From NCBI RefSeq assembly GCF_028623165.1, contig NZ_CP117768.1:6390001-6454000 (forward strand): a DNA stretch of 64,000 bases, read 5' to 3'. The notes under the pieces are model-generated. The model searched no databases. It was given only the letters and a program-made list of their open reading frames with translations, and was not told the origin of the DNA. A program made the position numbers and the translations under genes. The stretch comes from Nostoc sp. UHCC 0926 (GTDB lineage: Bacteria > Cyanobacteriota > Cyanobacteriia > Cyanobacteriales > Nostocaceae). Below, piece after piece: positions 9,081 to 18,518 of this stretch. Position 1 is the first letter of the stretch, and each line of letters starts with the position of its first letter.

Positions 9081-9510
9081 GGGAGGGGTAAATTTGGGCG
9101 GGGAGGATAAAAAAGTTTAACCCCATTATGGATGCTCAATAGTTTAATTTTTCAACCTCAGGTAAAAAATCGGGGTCGAGGGCTTGCTCTGGCGAGTCAT
9201 AAGCATCTGTAGTTAGCGCCGACTACACCTCATGCTAGCCCATTCTCTAATCACCGAAACAGTGCTGAATAAAAAGTAAAATTGATTAGGCTTAGGCATC
9301 AAATCAGTTCTGAGTAGTGAGTGCTGAGTGAGAAGATTCACAAGTAATGCTTTTTACTGAGTACTCCATTGTGTCCTTACTTCAATCCCCCTGTTTTGCT
9401 CTCTTGGTAATCCAGCCCTCGTGAATGTTTGGTCATTTGATAGGGTATTGCGTTAAAATAAGCGATCGCTATCCTAGTTAAGTAATGCCTGGAAATTCCC
9501 GGAGGTGTGA
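9081..9510. other. Gene-free spacer (430 bp)
   Basis: This region separates the diverging HAD gene (minus) and ycf65 (plus), so both promoters lie here. The right end carries the ycf65 ribosome-binding site GGAGG (9501-9505). I see no ORF or strong hairpin. Confidence 0.5.
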
Positions 9511-9810
9511 TTGACCAAGTTTATTTTGAAAATTTTGTGGTTAGACGAAAACGTTGCTCTAGCAGTCGATCAAATTGTAGGCAAAGGCACAAGTCCTTTG
9601 ACTAAGTACTTTTTTTGGCCCAGAAATGATGCCTGGGAAGAGTTAAAAAAGGAACTAGAGGCCAAACATTGGATTACTGACCTGGATCGTGTCGAGTTGC
9701 TTAATAAAGCGACAGAAGTGATTAACTACTGGCAAGAGGAAGGTAGAAACCGTCCAATGGCAGAAGCTCAGTTGAAATTTCCAGAAGTTGCCTTCACAGG
9801 TAGCGCTTGA
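9511..9810 (+). CDS. ycf65: Ribosomal protein PSRP-3 / Ycf65
   Basis: A 99-residue protein that I recognise as plastid-specific ribosomal protein 3 (Ycf65, cS23) by the core ILWLDENVALAVDQ, SPLTKYFFWPRNDAWE and VINYWQEEGRN. This 30S-subunit protein is conserved in cyanobacteria and plastids. The start is a TTG at 9511, preceded by GGAGG at 9501-9505. The in-frame upstream GTG at 9505 is followed at once by a TGA stop, so no longer start is possible. Single gene. Confidence 0.9.
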   Translation: MTKFILKILWLDENVALAVDQIVGKGTSPLTKYFFWPRNDAWEELKKELEAKHWITDLDRVELLNKATEVINYWQEEGRNRPMAEAQLKFPEVAFTGSA

Positions 9811-9820
9811 TATTACAATA

Positions 9821-11584
9821 TTAGCGATTGTGCTGTTCTACAAGCTGCCACAGTTTGATAGTTTTGTCCCTGCTACCACTTGCAATTAATTGTCTAACTT
9901 TGCTCACAGCAACAGCAGATACTGAGTCTACATGACCAGAGAGAGTAACAATCTCTTCTGCTGTGCTTACCCTCCAAAGTTTAACTGTTTTGTCGCAACT
10001 TGCACTTAAGAGCGTTTCACCATCGGCAGTAAAAGCCACAGCCACCACAGACCAAGAATGGCCTACAAGTGTGCAAATTAGCTGACCAGTGTTTACCTCC
10101 CACAATTTAATAGTGTTATCATCACTACCTGTCGCCAAAATTTTCCCATCAGGACTAAAAGCGACTGTCAAAACCGCCCATGCATGACCTGAAAGGGTGC
10201 CTAACAAGCTATAGCATGGGCGGTTTTGAAGTACTCTCGGAGAACCTTCTAATGCAGGTATCTGCCACAGGCGAATTGTTCTGTCATAACTAGCGCTGGC
10301 TAAAAGCTGTCCTTGGGGACTAAATGCCACTGAATTTACTTGTAATTGATGTCCAGTCATCGTGCAGATTTCTGTACCAGTATTTACATCCCAGAGTTTG
10401 ATTGTCTTATCCCAGCTACCACTAGCGAGAATCTGCCCATCTGGACTGAAAGCAACTGATTTCACAGCGTGTGAGTGTCCCAAGAGGGTGCAGATTTCCT
10501 CTAATGTCTCAATCTGCCACAATTTGATAGTTTTATCATCGCTAGCAGTTGCCAGAATTTTCCCATCAGGACTGAAGGCAACTGATTTTACAGCTTGAGA
10601 ATGTCCTGATAAGCTAGCTAGGACTTTTTTGGTATTTAAATCCCACAATTTGACGATTTTATGATCACTAGCACTGGCTAAAGTTTTACTGTCAGGACTG
10701 ATGGCAAGAGCATTGACACTACTCAATCTCCCAGAATGCTCAGTTAGGGTATGCAAGCATTGCCAAGGAGGATTTGGGAATTTAAAATTTTGAGTTTTAC
10801 ATTCCATACCCATTGCTTGCATGACTTCATCAGCTGATTGAAAACGACGGTTAACAGCATTTTGCAGCAGCTTGTTGAGAATTTGCGCCAAGCGATCGCT
10901 AACCTTGGTAGTAAGATATTGTTGCCAGACCCAACAATCATTTGTAATATCAAATAAATCAAAGGGCGGAATCTGGGTAAGTAAGTAAATACAAGTAATA
11001 CCCAAGCTATATAAGTCACTAGCAAAAACCGCTTTTCCTCTGGCTTGTTCTGGTGCAGCATATTCTGGACTGCCGATACTGGTTTGTGATGTTAGCCGAT
11101 CAATTTCTGTAAGGATTTTTGCAGTGCTAAAATCGACTATGACTAAATCCCCTTTCTTAGTAATTGGGGATCTACGAATAATATTGTGGGGTTTAATATC
11201 GCGGTGGATGATGTTGCGATCGCGAATAAACTTAAAAACTGGCAACACATCTTCTAAAAGGTGCCAAATCTGAGTTTCATTAAAAGCCCCTTCCTCCTCA
11301 ACCACCTGAGCTAAATTAGTGCCTGCAATAAACTCCTGCACTAAATAAAAATGCCCGTTCTGCGGAAAATAAGCCAGTAAAGCGGGAATTTGGGGATGCT
11401 TTCCTAATTCTTCTAGCTGTTGCGCCTTTTGCTGAAAACTTTTAGATGTTTCGGATTCTGGCGATAATTCTTGAACGACACAAGGAACTGGAGGAAACTG
11501 ACCCTCATCTACAGCGAGGAAGGTTTTACAGAATCCCCCTTTACCAATCTGCTTCATTAAACGATAACGTTCTTGTAAAAGCAA
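9821..11584 (-). CDS. Ser/Thr kinase-like protein with seven WD40 repeats; kinase motifs altered
   Basis: A 587-residue protein with a Hanks-type kinase fold (about residues 1-265) followed by seven WD40 repeats (about 285-580) that would close one beta-propeller. The glycine loop GKGGFCKTF, catalytic loop IIHRDIKPHN (His127-Asn134), GSPEYAAPEQ and DLYSLGI are all normal. However, the beta-3 strand reads CVVQEL, where relatives have CVIKQF, so the ATP-anchoring Lys is Gln38. DFG is also changed to DFS (151-153). It may be a weak or inactive kinase serving as a scaffold. The repeats are near-identical in places (SVAFSPDGK/QILA...KTIKLW), as in recently expanded propellers. Single gene, tail to tail with ycf65. 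Confidence 0.88.
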   Translation of the reverse strand: MLLQERYRLMKQIGKGGFCKTFLAVDEGQFPPVPCVVQELSPESETSKSFQQKAQQLEELGKHPQIPALLAYFPQNGHFYLVQEFIAGTNLAQVVEEEGAFNETQIWHLLEDVLPVFKFIRDRNIIHRDIKPHNIIRRSPITKKGDLVIVDFSTAKILTEIDRLTSQTSIGSPEYAAPEQARGKAVFASDLYSLGITCIYLLTQIPPFDLFDITNDCWVWQQYLTTKVSDRLAQILNKLLQNAVNRRFQSADEVMQAMGMECKTQNFKFPNPPWQCLHTLTEHSGRLSSVNALAISPDSKTLASASDHKIVKLWDLNTKKVLASLSGHSQAVKSVAFSPDGKILATASDDKTIKLWQIETLEEICTLLGHSHAVKSVAFSPDGQILASGSWDKTIKLWDVNTGTEICTMTGHQLQVNSVAFSPQGQLLASASYDRTIRLWQIPALEGSPRVLQNRPCYSLLGTLSGHAWAVLTVAFSPDGKILATGSDDNTIKLWEVNTGQLICTLVGHSWSVVAVAFTADGETLLSASCDKTVKLWRVSTAEEIVTLSGHVDSVSAVAVSKVRQLIASGSRDKTIKLWQLVEQHNR

Positions 11585-11599
11585 AACTTTCCTTTCAGT

Positions 11600-11790
11600 T
11601 AAATCGGCGGTTAGAAACCGCGTCTATACAGGCAAAACCCACCTCCGTGGGTTTCAAACCCTTAATTTATCCTTAGTCCGCGGAGGCGGCCTACCCTTCT
11701 CTACCAGAGGCTGCGCCAACGGGAACGCCTGCCGTAGGATGCCCGTTCGCGTAGCGTCTCCCTAAGGAGAAGGGCTGTAGGGCGAACGTT
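11600..11790. repeat. Patchwork of dispersed palindromic repeats
   Basis: This spacer contains several stacked repeat words. One hairpin is GCGGTTAGAAACCGC (about 11607). Another pairs AAACCCAC with GTGGGTTT (about 11636-11654). A block holding AGAGGCTGCGCCAACGGGAAC, GCCGTAGGATGCCCG and GAGAAGGGCTGTAGGG follows. Parts of it recur in inverted order at 29067-29174 and 42053-42159, and in frame in a gene at about 34428-34488. Confidence 0.7.
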
Positions 11791-11863
11791 TGTATAGCCG
11801 CGAATTCTATTCGCACTGGCTCTAAGTTGACACGTATGGACAGATGTGCTGTCCTACTGGATG

Positions 11864-13993
11864 TTACTTATCCGCCGGTAAATTCACAATTATAGGTGGA
11901 AAACCATTTTCTGTGGTTGGTTGGGCTTTGGTAACTACTGGTTGGGGATGCAAAGGTGTTGGTGTGAATTCACCTTTACCAGTTTGATTCCATAAAATCA
12001 TCGATAGTAGCCCATCTACTAAACCGTTATTGCTGCCATTACTGCCAACTAAGACATCTGGAATCAAGCGGACATTGCGATCGCCTATAATCTGCATTAG
12101 TTGCATTGCTGTATAACCTTGTGAACCCAAGGCTTCCACACCAGCTTGGTATGTCTCAGCTTTAGCGTTACCTGTAGCCCGAATACCTTCAGCCTCAGCA
12201 ATTGCCCGGAGTTTTGTCCCTTCGGCTTCACCGTTCGCCTGTTTAATTTGAGCTTGGGCTTTCAAATCAGCAATCTGCACACTCTGCTCTGATTTCACCA
12301 TTTCTTGCTGGATATCAGCGAGTGCCGTTTCCCGGACAAGCTGCTGCCGTTGGGTTTGCGCCATCTGCTGGACTTCATAAGTCTTGCGTTCTTCTTCAGC
12401 AATTTTCCGGTCTGTCTGTGTCTGCATTAGTGATGCTGGTGGCAAAATATCACCAATGAGAGTATCGATCGCTTGCACGTCATAAGCCCGCAATGCTGTT
12501 TTAATATACTCAGCTGCCTCAGCTTGCCGTTCACTCCGAGCGGTGAGAAAGTCTAGTACAGTATAGTCTTGGGCTGAGTTGCGGAAATAATTGCCGATGG
12601 TTGGTTCTAATACATGGTCTACCAGATTTTGCATAGCACCAACGCGAGAAATTACCTTCGGGGCATCTAAAGCACCCACATGAATAATTTGTGCTATTTC
12701 CAAAGCAAAGGCAAAGCCATCACGCGATCGCACTGTTAAAGAAGCCAGTTTAGCATCATAGCTGTGGCGTTCAATCCGACCAGACCAGTTTAAGACGATG
12801 TTGGTCGTTGGCACGAGTTCAATCTTCATAATCCGGGAATTAATCGGGTGCTTACCAGGATATAGTGGTTCGACCCACACACCCTTATGTCCCTGATTCA
12901 CCAAGTTCCCGTGGGTGAAAGCTGCACCACTGACATCTTGATGTGCCTTACCCACGAAAGAAATCACCACACCCACATACCCAATGGGAATTTCTGTCAT
13001 CGGCACTTGCTCAACCTGCACAAACCAAGGGTTCAAGTTCCAAGAACCAGAAAGCAAGGTCTGTTCTTGTAAACCTCGCCGTCCGCCGCCATCAATAAAT
13101 TTTTGACCATTCTGGAAGTTGTCGTGTCCGCCAATTATGGGGCCTGCGAGTTCACCGGCAGAGATTGATAAACCATCTAAGGTAGTGACAATGCCAACTT
13201 TGTCAGATGCCAGACTGTACACCCGCAACTGTTCTGGAGTCATGCCATGAGCGCTGGCATTTGCTGCCGTGATGACTTTAAATAGGGCAGTATTAATCCG
13301 GTACGTACCAGCCGTGATAAAACCCATTTGCCGCCCTTTTTCCCCACCTTGGGCGAGGAATTTCCGAGCATCTTGGAAGTTGTCACAACTGACAATTTTA
13401 CCCAAAATCCGCTCTGGTGGGTTGGATGCTCCATCTGCTGCCACAATCAAAGCGATTTCCCCTTGGGGAACGACAATTACCGGCTCTTTTTTTACAGAAT
13501 ACTGCCAAGGCCAATAGCCCCAGTGCCAGCCAGGAGCTAAAGTATCTGCCTGCAAGCCAGCTTCCCCGTTGAGGGCTATCAAACTTCCTGCGGGTAGCCC
13601 ATGCCCGGAAAGGGTAAATTTTCTAACTACAATCCCGACTTCACGTTCGCCAATAACCACCAGTCCGCCAAAGAACAGGGGGACGAATATAACTAAACCG
13701 CCGATTAGTACGACGGGGATTAGTACAACAGGGTCAATTCCAGCAGCTTGATATTGGGTCCTGCTAATTTGTAACTGGGCAATATTTGGTTTGGTCTGAT
13801 TTAGCTGGACTGATACCGAAGTTATTTCTTTTGCAGTAGTTGTTTTTACAGGAGTAGCATTGGCAGAGTGGACACTACCAGCGTTCGTCAAAGACGTTGG
13901 CGCAGCGATCGCTAATGTTGCTACGATAGATGCTGCAAAACGAGCTACCTTATTTTGTTTACGAGTATCAAGCAAAGATGAAAAGCTTTTCAT
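11864..13993 (-). CDS. Flotillin-like SPFH-domain membrane protein
   Basis: With the ATG at 13993 the protein has 709 residues; a TTG seven codons upstream is less likely. The N-terminus has a signal-like hydrophobic stretch (VARFAASIVATLAIAAPTS). A strong transmembrane segment follows (IDPVVLIPVVLIGGLVIFVPLFFGG in overlapping form, about residues 86-110), leading into GEREVGIVVRKF, the start of an SPFH/Band 7 region. The C-terminal third is a long Ala/Glu/Gln-rich coiled coil (AEEERKTYEVQQMAQ...AEAEGIRATGNAKAE), typical of flotillins. It should form oligomeric membrane scaffolds. It lies downstream of atpC on the same strand, separated by about 150 bp and a hairpin, so it is probably a separate unit. 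Confidence 0.87.
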   Translation of the reverse strand: MKSFSSLLDTRKQNKVARFAASIVATLAIAAPTSLTNAGSVHSANATPVKTTTAKEITSVSVQLNQTKPNIAQLQISRTQYQAAGIDPVVLIPVVLIGGLVIFVPLFFGGLVVIGEREVGIVVRKFTLSGHGLPAGSLIALNGEAGLQADTLAPGWHWGYWPWQYSVKKEPVIVVPQGEIALIVAADGASNPPERILGKIVSCDNFQDARKFLAQGGEKGRQMGFITAGTYRINTALFKVITAANASAHGMTPEQLRVYSLASDKVGIVTTLDGLSISAGELAGPIIGGHDNFQNGQKFIDGGGRRGLQEQTLLSGSWNLNPWFVQVEQVPMTEIPIGYVGVVISFVGKAHQDVSGAAFTHGNLVNQGHKGVWVEPLYPGKHPINSRIMKIELVPTTNIVLNWSGRIERHSYDAKLASLTVRSRDGFAFALEIAQIIHVGALDAPKVISRVGAMQNLVDHVLEPTIGNYFRNSAQDYTVLDFLTARSERQAEAAEYIKTALRAYDVQAIDTLIGDILPPASLMQTQTDRKIAEEERKTYEVQQMAQTQRQQLVRETALADIQQEMVKSEQSVQIADLKAQAQIKQANGEAEGTKLRAIAEAEGIRATGNAKAETYQAGVEALGSQGYTAMQLMQIIGDRNVRLIPDVLVGSNGSNNGLVDGLLSMILWNQTGKGEFTPTPLHPQPVVTKAQPTTENGFPPIIVNLPADK

Positions 13994-14097
13994 AACTTGT
14001 GCCCATTTGGGCAACTAATTAGTTAATTTAACACTTCACCAAGGCTTGCCTCGATTTCTTAAACTTGGCGTAATTTTTTTAAAATTTAATAAATATC

Positions 14098-14126
14098 TTG
14101 TAGGTTGGATATTGCCCAACCTACAA
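14098..14126 (-). terminator. Hairpin downstream of atpC
   Basis: An 11-bp perfect stem TTGTAGGTTGG / CCAACCTACAA encloses a 7-nt loop. It starts 21 bp beyond the atpC stop codon. It lacks a clear run of U, so it may be a weak terminator, a 3'-end stabiliser, or simply a dispersed repeat. A related hairpin lies downstream of petH (59958-59982). Confidence 0.55.
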
Positions 14127-14146
14127 AGTTGAAATAGAAAGTTAAA

Positions 14147-14560
14147 TTAGACCAAACCGCCAGCGGCTTGAAACCGAGCGCGGGCCCGTTTGAAGGCTTG
14201 GGTTGTCTGGATTTGGGCTTGGCGATCGTCTGCTGACACTTGACTTAGACGCGCTTCTGCTTGGTTGTAAGCAGCACGGGCTTCCTCAAGGTTAATTTTG
14301 TCGCCACGTTCAGCGCCGTTAACCAGAATTGTCACTTCATTTTCTTCGACTTCGGCAAAGCCACCCAAAAGAGCGATCGCTTGCCAATTCTCATTTTTAG
14401 CAGCACGGACTCGCATTACACCAGTATCCAGGGCTGTCAAAAGTGGTGCATGTCCAGTGAGGATACCTAGTTGACCAGTAGTACTAGGCAAAACGACTTC
14501 TTCAGCTGGGGCATCCCATACTGTTTTATCTGGGGAAATTACACGAACGGTTAATGTCAT
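14147..14560 (-). CDS. atpC: ATP synthase epsilon subunit
   Basis: A 137-residue protein of standard length. It has the N-terminal beta-sandwich (MTLTVRVISPDKTVWDAPAEEVVLPSTTGQLGILTGHAPLLTAL, given here in overlapping view) and the C-terminal helical hairpin (EEARAAYNQAEARL). The subunit belongs to the central stalk of F1 and inhibits ATP hydrolysis. The gene follows the beta-subunit gene on the same strand, 114 bp downstream, in the usual cyanobacterial beta-epsilon pair. The spacer between them contains T-rich repeats and one GACGCGATTAATCGCGTC palindrome. Confidence 0.97.
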   Translation of the reverse strand: MTLTVRVISPDKTVWDAPAEEVVLPSTTGQLGILTGHAPLLTALDTGVMRVRAAKNENWQAIALLGGFAEVEENEVTILVNGAERGDKINLEEARAAYNQAEARLSQVSADDRQAQIQTTQAFKRARARFQAAGGLV

Positions 14561-14643
14561 TTGTCTTTTGTCTTTTGTCCTTTGTCTTCTGTCCTCTGTC
14601 TTTTGCCACTAGTCATTAGCGATCGCACTAATGACTAATGTAC

Positions 14644-14663
14644 AGACGCGATTAATCGCGTCT
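14644..14663. repeat. GACGCGATTAATCGCGTC palindrome between atpD and atpC
   Basis: One perfect copy of the dispersed palindrome sits 12 bp after the atpD stop codon, inside the two-gene operon. As RNA it could form a stable intercistronic hairpin that alters the ratio of beta to epsilon message. Confidence 0.8.
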
Positions 14664-14674
14664 CTGACTAATGA

Positions 14675-16123
14675 CTAACCTTTGATTTTTTCAGCTTTGG
14701 CGATCGCTTCGTTAATATCGCCCACCAAGTAGAAAGCCTGTTCTGGCAGAGCATCCAACTCACCAGACAGAATCTTCTGGAACCCTTTGATGGTATCTTC
14801 CAACTTCACGTACTTACCAGGAGAACCTGTGAATACTTCTGCCACAAAGAACGGCTGGGACAAGAAGCGCTCAACCTTCCGCGCCCGCGCCACAATCAGA
14901 CGGTCTTCTTCAGACAATTCATCTAGACCGAGAATGGCGATAATGTCTTGGAGTTCTTTATAACGTTGCAGAGTTGACTGCACCGCACGCGCAGTATTGT
15001 AGTGTTCGTCACCGACAATGTTGGGCTGTAACATGGTGGAAGTTGAACCAAGGGGGTCAACTGCGGGATAAATTCCCTTAGATGCCAAACCGCGAGACAG
15101 CACTGTTGTACCGTCCAAGTGGGCGAAGGTGGTAGCAGGTGCGGGGTCAGTGAGGTCATCCGCTGGTACGTACACTGCCTGAATGGAGGTAATAGAACCC
15201 TCTGTAGTTGAGGTAATCCGCTCTTGCAGTTCACCCACGTCAGTTCCCAATGTGGGCTGATATCCTACCGCTGAGGGCATCCGACCCAGTAGTGCGGATA
15301 CTTCCGAACCTGCTTGCACAAACCGGAAGATATTATCAATAAATAGCAGCACATCCTGCTTGTTCACATCCCGGAAGTACTCTGCTACTGTCAATCCCGA
15401 AAGACCAACCCGCATTCTCGCTCCGGGTGGTTCGTTCATCTGACCGTAGACTAGAGCAATTTTTGATTCGTTGAGGTTATCTTTATTGATCACCCCAGAT
15501 TCCATCATTTCGTTGTAGAGGTCATTGCCTTCACGGGTGCGCTCACCCACGCCAGCAAATACGGATACTCCACCGTGCTGGGTAGCTATGTTGTTGATCA
15601 ACTCCATCATGATTACGGTCTTACCAACACCAGCACCGCCGAACAGACCAATCTTACCGCCGCGTCGATAGGGAGTCAGAAGGTCAACAACTTTAATCCC
15701 AGTCTCGAACACCGATGGTTTGGTTTCCAGGTCGGTGAATTTGGGAGCAGAGCGGTGGATGGGTAAAGTTGCCTCAGCATTTACAGGACCCCTGTTGTCC
15801 ACAGGTTCGCCAAGGACGTTGAAAATCCGACCCAAGGTGGCTTTACCAACTGGTACTCTGATGGGAGCGCCTGTATCGGTGACTTCCAAACCGCGCACTA
15901 AGCCTTCGGTGGAACTCATCGCAACAGTCCGCACCTGGTTGTCGCCCAGCAGTTGCTGTACTTCAACAGTGAGGTTGATTTCCTGTCCAGCTTCGTTGGT
16001 GCCAATGATTTTCAAAGCGTTGTAGATTTGCGGCAATTTCCCGCCGGGAAATTTAACGTCTACAACTGGACCAATGATTTGGGTAATGTAACCAATGTTT
16101 GTTTTTTCTGCGGTTGTGACCAT
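14675..16123 (-). CDS. atpD: ATP synthase beta subunit (atpB in plastid naming)
   Basis: A 482-residue catalytic F1 subunit of normal length. Walker A is GGAGVGKT, the Walker B region is DVLLFIDNIFRF, the catalytic Glu is in GERTREGNDLY, and the signature PAPATTFAHLD(GT)TTVLSR is present. It makes ATP from ADP and phosphate on the stromal (cytoplasmic) face of the thylakoid membrane. The gene is followed by atpC. The alpha, gamma, delta and Fo genes are not in this window, as is usual for cyanobacteria, where beta and epsilon form a separate operon. The ATG at 16123 starts MVTTAEKTNIGYI. Confidence 0.98.
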   Translation of the reverse strand: MVTTAEKTNIGYITQIIGPVVDVKFPGGKLPQIYNALKIIGTNEAGQEINLTVEVQQLLGDNQVRTVAMSSTEGLVRGLEVTDTGAPIRVPVGKATLGRIFNVLGEPVDNRGPVNAEATLPIHRSAPKFTDLETKPSVFETGIKVVDLLTPYRRGGKIGLFGGAGVGKTVIMMELINNIATQHGGVSVFAGVGERTREGNDLYNEMMESGVINKDNLNESKIALVYGQMNEPPGARMRVGLSGLTVAEYFRDVNKQDVLLFIDNIFRFVQAGSEVSALLGRMPSAVGYQPTLGTDVGELQERITSTTEGSITSIQAVYVPADDLTDPAPATTFAHLDGTTVLSRGLASKGIYPAVDPLGSTSTMLQPNIVGDEHYNTARAVQSTLQRYKELQDIIAILGLDELSEEDRLIVARARKVERFLSQPFFVAEVFTGSPGKYVKLEDTIKGFQKILSGELDALPEQAFYLVGDINEAIAKAEKIKG

Positions 16124-16461
16124 GCTGCGCCTAATGATTGAAGCTAGATTTCAGATAAGGTCGGAGAAGACATAAAATTAAGCAATGTCACCTTTCACTC
16201 TAGCACCGTAAGGGGACACAACTCCCTTAGTAATTCCTTAAAAAGCAGCTTGGCGGCTGTGGTTGTAGTCCTCATCCTGACCAGATTGACAGAATAGACT
16301 CCAGTTTTTTATCCTTAATCTCATTTTTCAGATGCGATCGCCCTTGCTATGAGGCTTTGTAACGAAAGATGCCACTCTGTTAAATTACCGAAATATTTGC
16401 ATTTATAGCAAAAAAGCGAGATTTTGACACCTAGCTTTTGCTTAATAAATTAAGGGTTCTA
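16124..16461. other. Spacer with the atpD-atpC promoter region (338 bp)
   Basis: The spacer lies upstream of atpD and downstream of the PEP-CTERM gene. It contains one HIP1 word and AT-rich stretches. I cannot place a promoter with confidence and see no gene. Confidence 0.45.
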
Positions 16462-17076
16462 TTAGCAGTTAACTTGCGGCTTTCGGTTGCGCTTGAGTTT
16501 AGAAATGACACCAAAAGCACCCAAACCAACTAAGCCAATCAAAGAAGCTGGTTCAGGAACAGCAGCAGTGTGATATGTTACATTATCCAGGGCTGTTTCG
16601 CTATTGTACCAATTTACACGAACTTCATCAACCAGTCCTGTATAACCCGATGACAGAAAAGTTGGTGTAGAAGAAGGTGTAAGCGATGCAGATGTTGCCT
16701 GTAGTGTTCCTCCATTATAGAGTGAAAAGCTTGCTGGGTAAGAGGAATCCATTCCAGCAAAATAGCCGCCATCAAAGATTACGGGTGATGCAAAGTAGAA
16801 TGGAATGCTGGTTAAACCAATATCCCACTTGATATAGTTCCCATAGATTCGGTTCGGAATTGACTCAGGAGTGTATGGGTTTTGCTCAAAACCGTAATAA
16901 ATCCAATTATTATCCCATTGGATTCCACCATAGCCATCCGGTACTAGAAGGTTATCACCTTTTAGATCGTCAAACGTTACGACAGTAGACGCATTGGCAC
17001 TTGTGGAGATGGCTAAAGCTGACAAAGCACAAGTTGCTAGCGTCAGTGTTGCCTGTAAAACGTGATAAGTCTTCAT
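16462..17076 (-). CDS. PEP-CTERM sorting-signal protein
   Basis: A 204-residue exported protein. It has a signal peptide (VLQATLTLATCALSALAISTSANA, shown from its hydrophobic core, cleavage near residue 30). The C-terminus is a PEP-CTERM signal: VPEPASLIGLVGLGAFG followed by the basic tail SKLKRNRK. The middle is rich in Gly, Ser and Tyr and looks like an extracellular beta-sandwich. Proteins of this class are processed at the membrane and often associate with exopolysaccharide. The start codon ATG 17076 has GAGG 7 nt upstream. Function unknown; single gene. Confidence 0.85.
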   Translation of the reverse strand: MKTYHVLQATLTLATCALSALAISTSANASTVVTFDDLKGDNLLVPDGYGGIQWDNNWIYYGFEQNPYTPESIPNRIYGNYIKWDIGLTSIPFYFASPVIFDGGYFAGMDSSYPASFSLYNGGTLQATSASLTPSSTPTFLSSGYTGLVDEVRVNWYNSETALDNVTYHTAAVPEPASLIGLVGLGAFGVISKLKRNRKPQVNC

Positions 17077-17664
17077 TAATTAACCTCGTTGTATCTAAAT
17101 GCACACAAATTTTACAGCGAAATTAAACAAAAATCTCCCATAGCAGGCGAAGATTTAGCCTTTCGCTGCGATCGCAAATATAAGCAGTAATTATTAGGCT
17201 AATGGCATAGTATTAATTTGATTTCAGCAAACTAGTATAACTACAAGCATTGTTGGTAAATAAAGTTGAAAAAACAAGTATTATGATTGGGATTCACTAA
17301 AAATTTACAATGTAACTTGTATTTTTATAACAGATCAAATCTGTCAAAAGCATAATGTATAAAGCTTTTATGGCAATTTTACAGCTATTACTTTATACAA
17401 TTATGTATAAAGTAATACGTTTTATCCTACATCATGTGTTTTGCGTAGGCGCAGCCCATCGTAGACATCACCAACACAGCATTCACTAACAGTTAGTTGG
17501 CAAGAGATATATATCATGAAAGCTATCTACAAACTACATTTCCAAATCTTCTGAATATCCATAATATAAAGATAGATACTAAAAAACTGTTTTTAGCCAA
17601 GCCGCGATGCCTGAGTTGAGCGTAGCTGCGGCTTCATCCTCACACTTACACCGAGCAACAGCTT
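17077..17664. other. Gene-free, AT-rich spacer (588 bp)
   Basis: Divergent spacer between the PEP-CTERM and SirB1-like genes. It holds repeat words GCGTAGGCGCAGCCCATCG and GTAGACATC near 17443-17468 and a second patch near 17600-17635, plus a long AT-rich stretch. It should contain both promoters. I see no ORF. Confidence 0.5.
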
Positions 17665-18489
17665 ATGAATTTCTCGTCAGCACGACAATATTTTTATCAG
17701 GAGATTCAGCAGTCTGACGAGCAGATTGACCTAGCAAAGGCAGCTTTATATATTGCACAAGAAGAATATCCCAAGCTAGACACAGAGGAATATCTCAACG
17801 CCCTTGATACAATGGCATGGGAGCTTCAAGAACGCCTGCCTGATTCACGATATCCTTTGCGGATAGTTCAAAGTATTAATCAGTATCTCTACGATGATTT
17901 AAAGTTTTCTGGTAATAAAATTGACTATTACGACCCGCGCAACAGCTTTTTCAATGATGTAATTGACCGACGATTGGGGATTCCCATTACCTTAGCATTG
18001 GTTTACTTGGAGGTTGCGCGAAGGATTGATTTCCCGATGGTGGGTGTGGGGATGCCAGGACATTTCCTAATCCGCCCAGATATTCCAGATATAGAGATTT
18101 TTGTGGATGCTTTCAGTGGCGGTGAAATAATATTTGCTCAAGATTGCGAGGAACGACTGTCTCAACTTTATCAGCAACCCGTGACGCTACAACCAGAATT
18201 TTTAGCTGTAGTCAGTCATCGGCAATTTTTGGCCCGGATGCTGACAAATTTAAAATTTATTTACCTTAAACAGCAAGAGTTAGAAAAAACGCTAGCAGCG
18301 GTTGAACGAATTTTGTTGCTGTTTCCGAGTTTAACTTTAGAATTGCGCGATCGCGGTCTAATCTATTATCAACTCGGTTACTATCCCCAAGCCATAGACG
18401 ACTTACAAAATTATTTAGCAAAAGTTCCTGACGCCGAGGATGCATCTATGATTCGGCGGTTACTTACCGAATTGGGTAAGGATGGGTAG
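17665..18489 (+). CDS. SirB1-family transglutaminase-like/TPR protein
   Basis: A 274-residue protein. The first about 190 residues match the SirB1 N-terminal (transglutaminase-fold) pattern: YYDPRNSFFNDVIDRRLGIPITL, then VGVGMPGHFLIR and FVDAFSGGEI. This is followed by a TPR-like helical tail (LAAVERILLLFPSL...DRGLIYYQLGYYPQAIDDLQNYL in separated parts). The usual catalytic Cys of transglutaminases is not evident, as is common in this family. The function is not established. It is a monocistronic gene on the plus strand, ending tail to tail with the SRPBCC gene. Confidence 0.85.
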   Translation: MNFSSARQYFYQEIQQSDEQIDLAKAALYIAQEEYPKLDTEEYLNALDTMAWELQERLPDSRYPLRIVQSINQYLYDDLKFSGNKIDYYDPRNSFFNDVIDRRLGIPITLALVYLEVARRIDFPMVGVGMPGHFLIRPDIPDIEIFVDAFSGGEIIFAQDCEERLSQLYQQPVTLQPEFLAVVSHRQFLARMLTNLKFIYLKQQELEKTLAAVERILLLFPSLTLELRDRGLIYYQLGYYPQAIDDLQNYLAKVPDAEDASMIRRLLTELGKDG

Positions 18490-18518
18490 GGGAGTGGGGA
18501 TTGACTTCTAACTCCAGA

